From Oscillospiraceae bacterium (GTDB lineage: Bacteria; Bacillota; Clostridia; Oscillospirales; Oscillospiraceae), in contig CACYHB010000008.1 of the NCBI GenBank assembly GCA_902774015.1, forward strand, positions 51,780-115,779: a DNA stretch of 64,000 nucleotides. The letters are read 5' to 3'. The notes under the pieces are model-generated. The model was not told the DNA's origin. It did not search any database and saw nothing but the letters and a program-made list of their open reading frames with translations. How positions within the stretch are numbered: the first letter of the stretch is position 1; each line of letters begins with the position of its first letter. This document shows, in pieces, positions 39,386-50,100 of this stretch. Made by a program: the position numbers and the translations under genes.

Positions 39386-41875
39386 ATGCTGAATTTTGAT
39401 GTGAAACGGAAAATCAATACTCTCCGGGATATTCTGGTGGGCAAAGTGCCCGATCCCAAGGCGCAGGTGGAGCAGATCACCATTGCCCTGATCTACAAGT
39501 TTATGGATGACATAGATCAGCAAGGCGCAGAATTCGGAGGAACCCGCGAGTTCTTCAAAGGGGAATATGAGAAATACGCCTTCTCCCAGATCATGCTCGC
39601 GGAACACAGCGCCCAGGATCGGCTGAACCTCTACGCAGAGGGCATCGAAAAGATGACCAACAACCCCGATCTGCCCAAGCTGTTCCGGGACATTCTGCGC
39701 AATGCCTATATTCCGTATCGTGATCCGGAGACGCTAAACCGTTTTCTGAAGGAAATTACAGAGTTCTCCTATGAAGACAGCGAGGAACTGGGCAATGCCT
39801 TTGAATACCTGCTTTCCATCATGGGCAGCCAGGGCGACGCCGGGCAGTTCCGCACCCCTCGCCATATCATTGATATGATGGTGGAAATCACGGCCCCGGC
39901 CAAGAACGAGACGATTCTCGACCCAGCCTGCGGCACAGCGGGCTTCCTCATCAGCGCCTACAATTACATCAAAAAGACCAATCTGGACGAGCAAGGTAAA
40001 TCCACGCTTGTCGCTGACGATAAGACCCGCATGACCAAAAACTTTGCGGGCTATGATATTTCTCCGGATATGGTGCGACTTTCCCGTGTCAACATGTATC
40101 TGCATGGCTTTACCAATCCGAATATCAGCGAATATGATACCCTGACCAGCCTCGAAAAATGGGACGACACTTACGACGTTATCTTTTCCAATCCGCCGTT
40201 TATGACGCCAAAGGGCGGTATTACGCCTCATAATCGGTATCGCGTCTCTGCCAAACGTGCGGAAGTCCTATTTGTGGATTACATCGCTGAACATCTGAAT
40301 CCCACCGGGCGAGCTGCCATTATCGTACCAGAGGGTATCGTGTTCCAGTCACAGACTGCGTATAAGAATCTCCGCAAAATGCTTGTGGAAGGTCATTATT
40401 TATATGGCGTGATTTCTCTCCCCGCCGGTGTGTTCAATCCTTACAGCGGCGTAAAGACCAGTATTCTGCTGATTGATTGCACGCTGGCAAAAGAGCGGGA
40501 CAGCATTCTCTTTGTGAAGCTGAATAACGATGGATTTGACCTTGGTGCTCAGCGCCGGGAAATCAAGGGCAGCGAGATCCCGGATGTAGTCAACATCTTC
40601 AAGAATTATCAAAAGGGTGTTAATGTTACCGGGCGGGAGAATGTTGTTCTTGCGAAGAAAAGTGATATTGCTGGGCAGGATTATATCCTTGTTGGTGAGA
40701 GATATGTTATTACGACCTCATCAAGCGGCAAGTGGCCCCAAGTGAAGATAGGGGATATCTGTAAAGAAATAAAAGCCGGATTTGCATGTGGAAACTCTGC
40801 AAAAGACATTGAAGGCGTCGTTCATATTCGACCAATGAACATTACTCCCGATGGCCGATTTTCACTTGTGGGTTCAAAATACATTGATCGAGGGGAGTTA
40901 CGAGAAGAGTTTAAGATCCGAGCAGGTGATGTTCTTTTTAATAACACAAACAGCAAGGAATTAGTTGGAAAAACCTGTTTTGTTGCTTCTGACATAAATG
41001 CGGGATTCTCAAATCACATTACCCGAATTCGAGTCGGCGACCAAGTAATGCCCCAATATATAGCACTTGTCTTGCAGAGCATGTTTGAAAACGGCATTTT
41101 CCTAAGAATGTGCAACAAATGGGTCGGACAAGCTGCTATAAACGCTAAGACCTTAGGTGGGCTTTCTATTCCCCTCCCTCCTCTGACTGTCCAGGAAGAA
41201 ATCGTTGCCGAGATCGAAAGCTATCAGAAGATCATCGACGGCGCCCGTCAGGTCGTGGAGAACTATAAGCCGACGATCAAGATTGATCCAGCATGGGAAA
41301 TGACAACATTGGGCAATGTGTGTGACTTTGTTCGTGGCCCATTTGGTGGTAGCTTAAAGAAAGAGATATTTGTTGATGACGGGTATTTAGTTTACGAACA
41401 GCACCATGCGATAAGCGAAGATTTCACTTATAAAAAGTACTTTGTAGACGAAAAGAAATACCAAGAAATGCGACGATTTGAAGTCTTTACTGATGATCTT
41501 TTGGTTAGTTGCTCGGGGACAATGGGCAGAGTTGCAATAGTCCCTTCGGAACACAAACCTGGAATTATTAACCAAGCTTTGCTTAAGCTCACCACTAAAA
41601 AAGGGAAAGCAGATCCTTGGTTTGTGAAGTTTTTCCTTGAAAGCGCTCAAATACAGAGAAAATATTTTATGAATCAATCGGGCGCAGCAATACAAAACGT
41701 TGTTTCTGTAAAAGAACTCAAAGAGATGCCTTTTCCTGATATTTCAATCGAGCGTCAGAGCGAAATGGTAAACGAAATAAAAGACGAAATAGCTATTGTA
41801 AAGCAGAATAAGCGACTGATTGAAATCTTCCAACAGAAGATCAAGGATAAGATTGCCGAGGTCTGGGGGGAGTAA
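39386..41875 (+). CDS. hsdMS: Fused type I modification and specificity subunit (HsdM-HsdS)
   Basis: The N-terminal 450 residues are HsdM: the helical region, the SAM site LDPACGTAGFL near residue 178 and the adenine-methyltransferase motif NPPF near residue 270. Without a stop the chain goes on into HsdS: a first target-recognition domain (WPQVKIGDICKEIKAGFACGN, about 455-620), a central spacer helix (EEIVAEIESYQKIIDGARQVVENY), and a second domain (WEMTTLGNVCDFVRGPFGGSLKKE) ending in a helix. Base composition drops in AT-rich recognition domains, as expected for swapped segments. In most systems M and S are separate. Specificity cannot be read. Confidence 0.9.
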   Translation: MLNFDVKRKINTLRDILVGKVPDPKAQVEQITIALIYKFMDDIDQQGAEFGGTREFFKGEYEKYAFSQIMLAEHSAQDRLNLYAEGIEKMTNNPDLPKLFRDILRNAYIPYRDPETLNRFLKEITEFSYEDSEELGNAFEYLLSIMGSQGDAGQFRTPRHIIDMMVEITAPAKNETILDPACGTAGFLISAYNYIKKTNLDEQGKSTLVADDKTRMTKNFAGYDISPDMVRLSRVNMYLHGFTNPNISEYDTLTSLEKWDDTYDVIFSNPPFMTPKGGITPHNRYRVSAKRAEVLFVDYIAEHLNPTGRAAIIVPEGIVFQSQTAYKNLRKMLVEGHYLYGVISLPAGVFNPYSGVKTSILLIDCTLAKERDSILFVKLNNDGFDLGAQRREIKGSEIPDVVNIFKNYQKGVNVTGRENVVLAKKSDIAGQDYILVGERYVITTSSSGKWPQVKIGDICKEIKAGFACGNSAKDIEGVVHIRPMNITPDGRFSLVGSKYIDRGELREEFKIRAGDVLFNNTNSKELVGKTCFVASDINAGFSNHITRIRVGDQVMPQYIALVLQSMFENGIFLRMCNKWVGQAAINAKTLGGLSIPLPPLTVQEEIVAEIESYQKIIDGARQVVENYKPTIKIDPAWEMTTLGNVCDFVRGPFGGSLKKEIFVDDGYLVYEQHHAISEDFTYKKYFVDEKKYQEMRRFEVFTDDLLVSCSGTMGRVAIVPSEHKPGIINQALLKLTTKKGKADPWFVKFFLESAQIQRKYFMNQSGAAIQNVVSVKELKEMPFPDISIERQSEMVNEIKDEIAIVKQNKRLIEIFQQKIKDKIAEVWGE

Positions 41876-41876
41876 A

Positions 41877-42596
41877 ATGGTTAGCAATATGTCGTTAGGG
41901 CTTCTGTCATGGCTTGTAGATAAAAACGACGGAGATGTATCTCCATGGTTTTTCCTAGATGCTGAAAAGGTGCCCGAGAACTATAAGAAAAACATCTGGA
42001 GCATTGTAAATGAATGGAAGAATAATGGATTAGCAATTCAGGTTAGAATTTACGGCGCCCGTGAACAGCAGCAGTGTGATTTCCAGCTGACTCCGCTCGC
42101 GCTTGATGCTGTAAAGGCATATAAACCAGTAGATACAGATTCCGTCTTCTCTCAATTCAGAAAAGAAGCAGATAAGAAGCTTGAAGCGTTAGCGCCTTCA
42201 ATTCTTGAAAAGCTTTCTTCGGTTTATGGCAATTTGGATTCTGATAATCCGGAAGACTGGGCTAATGCAGTTCATTCATGCCGTCGCATTCTTGTCGATC
42301 TGGCAGATGCTTTATATCCACCGAGACAAGAGCCTGTCGTTGTTGGTGGAAAAGAAATAAAAGTTGGCGAAGAGCAATATATTAACCGGCTTGTTCAGTT
42401 TATTGCAGGGAGAGCCGAGAGCAAGACTTATAGAGATGTAGTTGGTACTGATCTGTCCAGTATCGGAAAGCGCCTTGATGCAATCAATGATGCTGTCTGC
42501 AAAGGCACTCATACAGAGATTTCGCAAGACGAAGCGTCAAGATACATTATTCACACTTACTTGCTAATCAGTGATATCGTTACACTGATGGATTGA
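41877..42596 (+). CDS. Unknown defence-island protein with AbiTii-like helical C-terminus
   Basis: The start is ATG 41877, one base after the hsdMS stop, with GGGGGGAG before it; the longer frame is a shadow of hsdMS. Its first about 85 residues look like a winged-helix-type start (LGLLSWLVDKNDGDVSPWFFLDAEKVPENYKKNIWSIVNEWKNNGLAIQ). The rest is helical, with an end (LDAINDAVCKGTHTEISQDEASRYIIHTYLLISDIVTLMD) that I have seen on several restriction- or abortive-infection-linked proteins. No catalytic motif is obvious. Translational coupling to hsdMS suggests a helper or a guard of the type I system. The function is not known. Confidence 0.6.
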   Translation: MVSNMSLGLLSWLVDKNDGDVSPWFFLDAEKVPENYKKNIWSIVNEWKNNGLAIQVRIYGAREQQQCDFQLTPLALDAVKAYKPVDTDSVFSQFRKEADKKLEALAPSILEKLSSVYGNLDSDNPEDWANAVHSCRRILVDLADALYPPRQEPVVVGGKEIKVGEEQYINRLVQFIAGRAESKTYRDVVGTDLSSIGKRLDAINDAVCKGTHTEISQDEASRYIIHTYLLISDIVTLMD

Positions 42597-42606
42597 GAGG
42601 GGTTGT

Positions 42607-43791
42607 ATGCCCGAAAATGAGAGAAAGCCAATTATATTTGATACAAGCAAGATTTCAGAGGCTATTATGAAAGCTGTTGAGTCGGAGCACCCGGAATATG
42701 CTATCCCTGAGCCGCCCGATGAACTGTTCAAAATGCTGGAATACTTGCCGGAGGAGTTTGAGGACGATACCGAAGAAAAGTACATAGATGCACTCATGCT
42801 GGCTGCTCAGACAAGTTACGAGAATGGGCTGTATCAGTTTGCTTATGTGCAGTATCACATGCTGTTTATGACGGCGGTCTACTATGCAATCTTGAAAGTG
42901 ACTGTCCTTCACGAAGAAGAGCTGAAAAAAGCGCTCTACTACCTGCTGAAGGACCGGTATTCTGATTTTTGGAAGGAAACCAACACCAAAAACGGAAAAC
43001 TCTATTTTGGCAGCTTTGCTATTATCAATGAGAGCGATGTGTTTATGCTTCTGCGTGTGGTCGGTCTTGATAACAACCTGCTGGGTGAGCTGAAAAAGCT
43101 GGTAGAGGAGCGAAACAGATATGCTCATGCAAACGGCCAGTTACAGCTTACATCCGACGAACTTTTCATGGAGGCACTGAACAGCTATAACAATAAAGTT
43201 CAAAGAGTTGTTGAGCTGCTGAAAAATGATCTGATTGCTTTTTACAAAAAGACCATCAGCGATCCTGATTTCTATGACCCGGACATCCGGGCATATTTAG
43301 ACCCGGACGAGCAGATGATCCAGGAGTTCATCAAGGAGTATTCTCTTTCCAGAGTGGAGTTGAATTGGCTTCGTAAAATCCGGCTGTCAGACTTTGACGG
43401 GTGCACGGGAGAAACAGAGATTAAAACGCTTCATAGTGCGTTGATACATTATTACCGGGAGCTGACGCAGGATGAGTATCAGCCCTTTGACGATCCTTAT
43501 GTGCAGCACAAATACAAGAATAATGCGGCAGAATTCGTCGAAAGAGAACTTGAAATCAGCGCTTATGAATGTGGCAAAGAAGGCGGAGAGTTCCCCGTAT
43601 ATGAATGCCCAGAATGCGGTGAGGAACAACTTGCCTATAATGCGGATACCCATCGTTATCATTGCTTCGCCTGCGATCATAACTACACGGATGAAGAGAT
43701 ATCCTTCTGTGAACGTTGCGGAAGTATCATGTTGCGGAATGATGCCGTTGATATCTGTCCTGTCTGCTTAGAAAATATGTCGAAAGAATAA
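42607..43791 (+). CDS. Unknown protein with HEPN-type RX4H motif and tandem zinc ribbons
   Basis: The 394-residue protein has a helical N-terminal half in which ELKKLVEERNRYAHANG carries R169-x4-H174, the ribonuclease motif of HEPN domains common in abortive infection. Its last 63 residues contain eight cysteines in four CxxC pairs (C334/337, C353/356, C368/371, C384/387), enough for two zinc ribbons. It starts 10 bases after the previous gene, and the next (hamA) follows after about 20 bases, so it lies in one operon between the type I and Hachiman systems. RNA cleavage is an inference from the motif only. Confidence 0.65.
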   Translation: MPENERKPIIFDTSKISEAIMKAVESEHPEYAIPEPPDELFKMLEYLPEEFEDDTEEKYIDALMLAAQTSYENGLYQFAYVQYHMLFMTAVYYAILKVTVLHEEELKKALYYLLKDRYSDFWKETNTKNGKLYFGSFAIINESDVFMLLRVVGLDNNLLGELKKLVEERNRYAHANGQLQLTSDELFMEALNSYNNKVQRVVELLKNDLIAFYKKTISDPDFYDPDIRAYLDPDEQMIQEFIKEYSLSRVELNWLRKIRLSDFDGCTGETEIKTLHSALIHYYRELTQDEYQPFDDPYVQHKYKNNAAEFVERELEISAYECGKEGGEFPVYECPECGEEQLAYNADTHRYHCFACDHNYTDEEISFCERCGSIMLRNDAVDICPVCLENMSKE

Positions 43792-43812
43792 AAGAATCAA
43801 CAGGAGTGCTGT

Positions 43813-44757
43813 ATGTCAACCTATCAGGATTACAACAACATATTTGAGAGGGAAATCGTGCAGCAGAGCAAAGGGACCATTTTCTCTTTTTCTCCGTTGA
43901 ATGACCAGCATACATATCAACCCTACAGCCATGCCATTTCTCCCGATGCCGTTGAAAATCTTGGAGAGCTCATGCGGCACAACCTGCTCTTTTACAGTTT
44001 TGGAGAGGATGAAGTTGTCACATACTATAAAAAGGATGCTTTCTCTTCCTTAGAGAAAGCCGCAAAGTACGCATATCAAGCCAGACTTCCACACCGCGAT
44101 CCAAAGAAAGACGGCCTGCCGGGTGAAGTACTTCTTGATTTGCTTGTTCAGATTTATAATCCCGATGCTTATAAGCTCGCTGTACGTACACTCTTTCGTC
44201 AAGATGACAAAAATGAGATCAAAGGATATGATCTTACATATTTTACGAAGGATAGTTCCGGTATTTCTCTGTGGCTTGGTCAGGCAAAACTTGGAGGTAA
44301 AGCATACTGCAAAAGCGGCATTGATAAAGACCTCATAGAAAAATATGTGGTTTCTTATCTATCTAAGCAGCTATTCTTCGTTTGTGATAAACGGAAATCT
44401 ATCACGGACGACGCGAAGGCTATCCTTGAGGTGATTGAAGCGCTCAATATTCGTCTCATAACAGAAGACGCAGATGAACTAGCCCGCGCCCAGCAATTGA
44501 TTGACTTACTGAATCATCTTGGAATCCGTATAAAAATCCCCTGCTTGCTGGTGTATGAAGAAAACGGGGTTTATCAGGATGCTGCAAAGCTTTACGAACG
44601 AGTTATGGCCGAAGCAGAAGGAATGAAAGCATATTTTAATAGCCATGCTTACGCCTTCGATGGCTTTTCGCCTGAAATCATTTTCTACGTGTTCCCAATT
44701 GAAAGTATTGACCGCCTGAGAGATGAGGAGAAAGGCTTCTATGCAGGACTATGCTAA
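43813..44757 (+). CDS. hamA: Hachiman defence nuclease HamA (DUF1837)
   Basis: The 314-residue protein matches the DUF1837 pattern of HamA: GEVLLDLLVQIY (E105), KGYDLTYFTK (D140) and ISLWLGQAKL (Q157, K159), a PD-(D/E)xK-type active site. In Hachiman, HamA is an effector nuclease held by the HamB helicase and released on DNA damage or phage infection. AACAGGAGTGCTGT precedes the ATG. HamB begins inside its end, as is usual for this pair. Confidence 0.88.
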   Translation: MSTYQDYNNIFEREIVQQSKGTIFSFSPLNDQHTYQPYSHAISPDAVENLGELMRHNLLFYSFGEDEVVTYYKKDAFSSLEKAAKYAYQARLPHRDPKKDGLPGEVLLDLLVQIYNPDAYKLAVRTLFRQDDKNEIKGYDLTYFTKDSSGISLWLGQAKLGGKAYCKSGIDKDLIEKYVVSYLSKQLFFVCDKRKSITDDAKAILEVIEALNIRLITEDADELARAQQLIDLLNHLGIRIKIPCLLVYEENGVYQDAAKLYERVMAEAEGMKAYFNSHAYAFDGFSPEIIFYVFPIESIDRLRDEEKGFYAGLC

Positions 44758-47122
44758 ACTTCTTCTGACAGCGATCAACCAATATAATCCAGACAAAGAA
44801 GAAACCGTTGACCGATTAAGAGATTTGGTGTGCTGGATATCGGATCAGGAAGAGCCCAAGAAAGACCCCATAATTGCGGAACTGCTTTACATCGCATCTC
44901 AAAAGATGCGTGTATTCGGGTATAACAAGCTGAACGGATTTGCGAGTGATCCAGGTGAAACTGCTGGCTCGATGACGGATATTGGTACCCAGGCTATACA
45001 GAATCTATATCAGTCAGATAGTGATGACTCCGTCACCCTGGATAAAACGCAAAAAGAGGTTGTGGATCTGTTCCAAAACCTGTCACCAAAGCGGATGCTC
45101 GTCAGTGCCCCCACCTCATACGGAAAGACATTTTTATTACGGGAAATCCTGTATCTGAATCGTGATAGATACAAGAATATACTCCTCGTTTTCCCCACGG
45201 TTGCGTTGCTACTGGAAAATGCGGGAATCATGTCATGGTTTGTGCAGAAGTTTAACCTTGATTACCGTATTATCAAGACCGTTGATGATGCCTGCGCGGA
45301 CGAGGGCAATAAAATCTTTGTATTTACACCGGAACGAGCATTGCAGCTTTTGGCGTCTTTTCCCGAGCTGAAACTCGACTTTTTCTTCTTCGATGAGATA
45401 TACAAGATAGATGAAGATTATTGCAATGATGAGCTCGACGAAAAGCACGATGACGGTACCGAAGTAAAAAAAGTACAACAGGAAAGCTCTTTCCTCGATG
45501 AAGACAGAGGAAAAACATTCCGGATTGCACTTTATTTGCTGTCAAAACAAGTAGATGAGTATTATCTTGCCGGCCCCAATTTGAGTCAAGATCGGTTTGG
45601 GCTGGGAATGCGGCGTTATATTGAGCTTAATCATATAACGGTTAAGGAGATAACCTTTGAGCCAACGCTTCGCATCACTGTAAATGCATACACGTCAAAA
45701 ATAGAAGAGAAACTTCCGCCTGCGCTGCCCCAGCCGGAGCAGAAAGCATTGGCACGGATTGGATTGGCTGCAAATGAAAAGGTCAAAGACGTCGTTTCAT
45801 ATATAGACACAAATGATTATGGTCAGACCTTGCTCTACTGCACTACCCCTGCAAAAGCGATCGAGTACTCTAACAAGCTTTCGAGCGCAGTCGGTGACAC
45901 ACATGCATATGACGCTTATCCCGATGAATTTAAAGCGTTCATTGAACATATCCGCGCAGAGTACGATGTAGATCACAGCGTTGATGAGTGGAGTTTAATC
46001 CAGGTTCTGAAAAATGGTTTTGGGATGCACCATGGCAAACTTCCCAAATATATTCAGCGCGAGATCCTTGAACAATTCAATAAGGGCACGTTCAACACTT
46101 TGTTCTGCACATCAACAATTGTGGAAGGCGTTAACACAGATGCGAAAAACATGATTATTCTTAATCCGTCAAAAGGGAGAAAGAAGTTGTCGCCCTTCGA
46201 CATTAAGAATATCAAAGGGCGAGCCGGACGCTACCATCATTGCTTTGTCGGGCGTGTTTTCTACATGAAGAAGGAACTACAGGAGATAGAAGCTGCAGAT
46301 ACCCTTTCATTGAATTTTGTGACCTTCTCTGACACGGAACTAGGCGCAATTGATCTTGATAACGCTGAAATCCCAGATCTATTGCCGATTAACGCCGAGA
46401 ATAAACGCGCTAGGGACAAGGTAACCAGTGGATATATGTTACCGGAAGAGGTGTTCAGAAAAAACCGCACCGTTTCCAAAGAAAACCAGGAGAAACTGCT
46501 CCAAAAACTTATGGAAAAGAACGAGTATGAAAAATATAGCCTGTTCTTCAAAAAAACCGTTACTGTCGATGAATTCCTGCAATATGCATGGATAAAGAAA
46601 ATCATAGAAACCTTTAATGAAGCGGGACTGATTGATAACAGAACGACCAAACGCTCTATTGCAATTGCGTATAACTACTATAAAAAAGGCTTTAAAGGTA
46701 TTCTGGAGTATGAGATTGGAAAGGTACGATCGGAAAAGAAAGGAACTATAGATAAAGCATACTCAGAAGCATTCAAGTCATTGAGGGGGACTTTGGAGCA
46801 CAGTATCCCCAAAATAGTATCTCTCTTCGAAAGTATCCTTTCCTATGTCGCTGCACAAAATGGAGACGATACAAGCACATTCAACCTTTCCCATGTCAGG
46901 CGTTATTATGAAACCGGTGTACGGAGCTTAATTGGTGAGGCGTTGATTGAATATGGTTTCCCGACGGATGCTATTCGGAGAATAGAAGAAAATCACCGGT
47001 CCCTCTGCCGCCTAGATATACTTCCAGCAAAAAACTATTGTAGAAGTCACTATCGAGAGATAGTATCACTGCTTGACCCATATGAGAACCGGCTATTTAG
47101 AACGGCGATGAATAACATCTAA
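44741..47122 (+). CDS. hamB: Hachiman defence helicase HamB
   Basis: This SF2 helicase of 793 residues has Walker A APTSYGKT (residues 123-130), a DEIYKID box in place of DEAD/DEAH, and motifs V and VI as FCTSTIVEGVNTDAKNMII and IKGRAGRY. The N-terminal 90 residues and the helical C-terminus fit HamB. ATG 44741 lies 17 bases inside hamA and is preceded by GAGGAGAAAGG; a frame from 44723 is less likely. The hamA-hamB pair is complete and looks intact. Confidence 0.9.
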   Translation: MQDYAKLLLTAINQYNPDKEETVDRLRDLVCWISDQEEPKKDPIIAELLYIASQKMRVFGYNKLNGFASDPGETAGSMTDIGTQAIQNLYQSDSDDSVTLDKTQKEVVDLFQNLSPKRMLVSAPTSYGKTFLLREILYLNRDRYKNILLVFPTVALLLENAGIMSWFVQKFNLDYRIIKTVDDACADEGNKIFVFTPERALQLLASFPELKLDFFFFDEIYKIDEDYCNDELDEKHDDGTEVKKVQQESSFLDEDRGKTFRIALYLLSKQVDEYYLAGPNLSQDRFGLGMRRYIELNHITVKEITFEPTLRITVNAYTSKIEEKLPPALPQPEQKALARIGLAANEKVKDVVSYIDTNDYGQTLLYCTTPAKAIEYSNKLSSAVGDTHAYDAYPDEFKAFIEHIRAEYDVDHSVDEWSLIQVLKNGFGMHHGKLPKYIQREILEQFNKGTFNTLFCTSTIVEGVNTDAKNMIILNPSKGRKKLSPFDIKNIKGRAGRYHHCFVGRVFYMKKELQEIEAADTLSLNFVTFSDTELGAIDLDNAEIPDLLPINAENKRARDKVTSGYMLPEEVFRKNRTVSKENQEKLLQKLMEKNEYEKYSLFFKKTVTVDEFLQYAWIKKIIETFNEAGLIDNRTTKRSIAIAYNYYKKGFKGILEYEIGKVRSEKKGTIDKAYSEAFKSLRGTLEHSIPKIVSLFESILSYVAAQNGDDTSTFNLSHVRRYYETGVRSLIGEALIEYGFPTDAIRRIEENHRSLCRLDILPAKNYCRSHYREIVSLLDPYENRLFRTAMNNI

Positions 47123-47158
47123 GACAATAGCCTATAAAACGAAAGTGGGTATTTATCG

Positions 47159-50100
47159 ATGCTCCACGACGGATTATACGAACAAGTCATCAATAAAGGA
47201 CTGGACAGCGAGCTTTCCGTTTCGGACAAGCTCAGTCAGACTGCGCCAATTGATACGGCTGAAGCGTCCAAAGTGCTGGCAAAGTATGTGGCTGAGGTAG
47301 TGGAGCGCGGGCTGGACAATCTCCGCGACAATGGCGGAGATCTGAATGCCCAGGTCGCACTGGCCAATCAGATTATCACCACCATCCAGGCGGAAACAAA
47401 AGAAGCTGACTTCGACGCGCTCTCGGTTGCGGAGCGAGCGGAGCAGCTTCTTGCTCTTTTTGACCGTAAAAACAGTATTTGGGCCGTCGATGAAAAAGCC
47501 CAGGTTGTCCGGCCGGAGACCTCAATCGCCCAATCTAGCTTGTTTACTGGCGCTGTCCATGAGCCGCAGATGTACACGGAGCTTAAAAAGGAGATCGTGT
47601 CCTGCAATCGGATCGATATGCTGGTTTCCTTCATCAAGTGGAGCGGCCTGCGCCTCATCATGGACGAGCTGACGACGTTCACGCAGAATGGCGGCGAGCT
47701 GCGAATCATTACTACCTCTTATATGGGCGCCACCGATGTAAAGGCGATTGAGGAACTGCGCAAGCTCCCCAACACGACGATCAAAGTCAGCTACAATACC
47801 AAGATCACCCGCCTCCATGCGAAGGCGTACATCTTCTACCGGGACACCGGCTTTACGACTGCCTATGTGGGCTCCTCCAACCTCTCCAATGCAGCATTGA
47901 CCAGCGGTCTTGAATGGAACACCAAGGTTACCATGAAGGACCTGCCGGAGACGATTCAGAAGATCTCCGCCACTTTCGAAAGCTATTGGAACGACAAAGA
48001 GTTTGAATATTACGACGAGGGACAGCGGGAGCGGCTGGCCCGCGCGCTGCAGGCGGAGAAGTACTTTGACATCAACAACGCCGAGATCTACACCATGGAT
48101 ATCCAGCCCTACTCCTATCAGCAGGAGATCCTGGACAAGCTGGAGGCAGAGCGCACAGTCCGTGGATATACCCGCAATCTGGTGGTTGCCGCCACCGGAA
48201 CCGGCAAGACTGTGATTTCCGCACTGGATTACAAAGCATTCCGGAAAAAGAATCCCGGCAAAACTTGCCGACTGCTGTTTGTGGCCCACCGGGAGGAGAT
48301 CCTGAAGCAGAGCCTGTATACCTTCCGGGCTGTGCTGAAGGATGCCAATTTCGGCGATATGTTCGTGGGCAGTTATCGGCCGGACAGTATCGATAACCTG
48401 TTCATGTCGATCCAGACTTTTAATAGTCAGGACTTCACGGCAAAAACTTCGCCGGATTTCTACGACTATATCATCGTGGACGAGTTCCACCACGCAGCGG
48501 CACCCACGTATCAAAAGCTGCTGGAATACTACCAGCCGAAGATCCTGCTCGGCCTGACCGCTACACCGGAACGCATGGACGGCAAGAGCATCCTTGGATA
48601 CTTCAACAACCGCATTGCGGCCGAGATCCGTTTGCCGGAGGCCATTGACCGCAAGCTCCTATGCCCCTTCCAATATTTCGGTGTAACTGACAACGTGGAT
48701 CTGGACAAGTTGAAGTGGTCGGCTGGCGGCTACGACAAGGGCGAGCTTTCCAAAATCTACACGCTCAGTGGGGCAATCGCAAAACGCCGCGCTGATCTGG
48801 TCATTTCCTCTTTGCTGAAATATGTGACGGACATTGATGAGGTCAAGGGCCTGGGCTTCTGCGTGACAGTGGAACATGCCGAGTTCATGTGCCGCTACTT
48901 TAATGAACATGGCATTCCTTCTATGTTCTTGACCGGCAAATCCCCGGATGAAGAGCGCCGCAATGCAAAGGACAGTCTGGTGTCCGGCAAGGTCCGGTTC
49001 ATCTTCGTCGTGGATATCTATAACGAAGGCGTGGACATCCCGGAAGTCAATACTGTGCTGTTCCTTCGGCCTACAGAATCGTTGACAATCTTCCTGCAAC
49101 AGCTTGGCCGTGGCTTGCGGCTGGCGGATGACAAAGAGTGCCTGACCGTTCTTGACTTCATCGGCCAGGCAAACAGAAAGTATAACTTTGAGGACAAATT
49201 TGCTGCGCTTCTCTCCAACACCACCCGCAGCGTGACCCGTGAGATCAAGGACGGCTTTGTATCCGCCCCCAAAGGCTGCTATATCCAATTGGAGAAAAAA
49301 GCAGCGAAATACATACTGGACAACATCCGCGCCTCCTATGGCAACACCGCTGGGCTGGTGACGCGAGTTGCCTCCTTTGAGGAAGATACCGGCATGAAGC
49401 TCAGCCTTGCTAACTTCCTGGACTATTATCATCTCGATCCTCGGAGCCTCTATAAGTTTGCCACGTTCTCCCGGCTGTGTGCCCGGGCGGATGTGATCGA
49501 CGATTTCACGGAGCCTCTGGAAGAAACGATGACCAAGGCTATGTCAAGGCTGGCAGTAATCGACTCCCGCCGCTGGATTTCTTTCCTGCTGGATTTGCTG
49601 CCGAGGCTGGATGATGTGGATTTCCACAAGCTTTCTGATTTGGAAAAACGGATGCTGCAGATGTTCTATATCACCGTCTGGGGCAAGGCAGCGGAGGATT
49701 GGCAAAGCGACGAGGTTTGGGACAATCTCTATGCTTTGGCTGACAGCCCGGTGCTTCTGGGCGAGCTGATCGATCTGCTGAAATATCAATATAACCGGAT
49801 CGACTTCATTGATGCGCCGGTGGATGTGGGCTTTGACTGCCCGCTGGATTTACACTGCACCTATACCCGTGATCAACTGTTGGTGGCGTTGGATTTCTTG
49901 AAGCCCGCTACCGTGCGTGAGGGTGTGAAGTGGCTGCCGGATCAGAAGCTGGATGTGTTCTTCGTGACACTTAATAAGGCGGACAAGGACTATTCCCCCA
50001 CGACCATGTACAACGACTATTCTATCAACGAGTGGCTGTTCCACTGGCAGAGCCAGAGCACAACGGCGGAGCATTCCTCCACCGGCCAGCGGTATATCCA

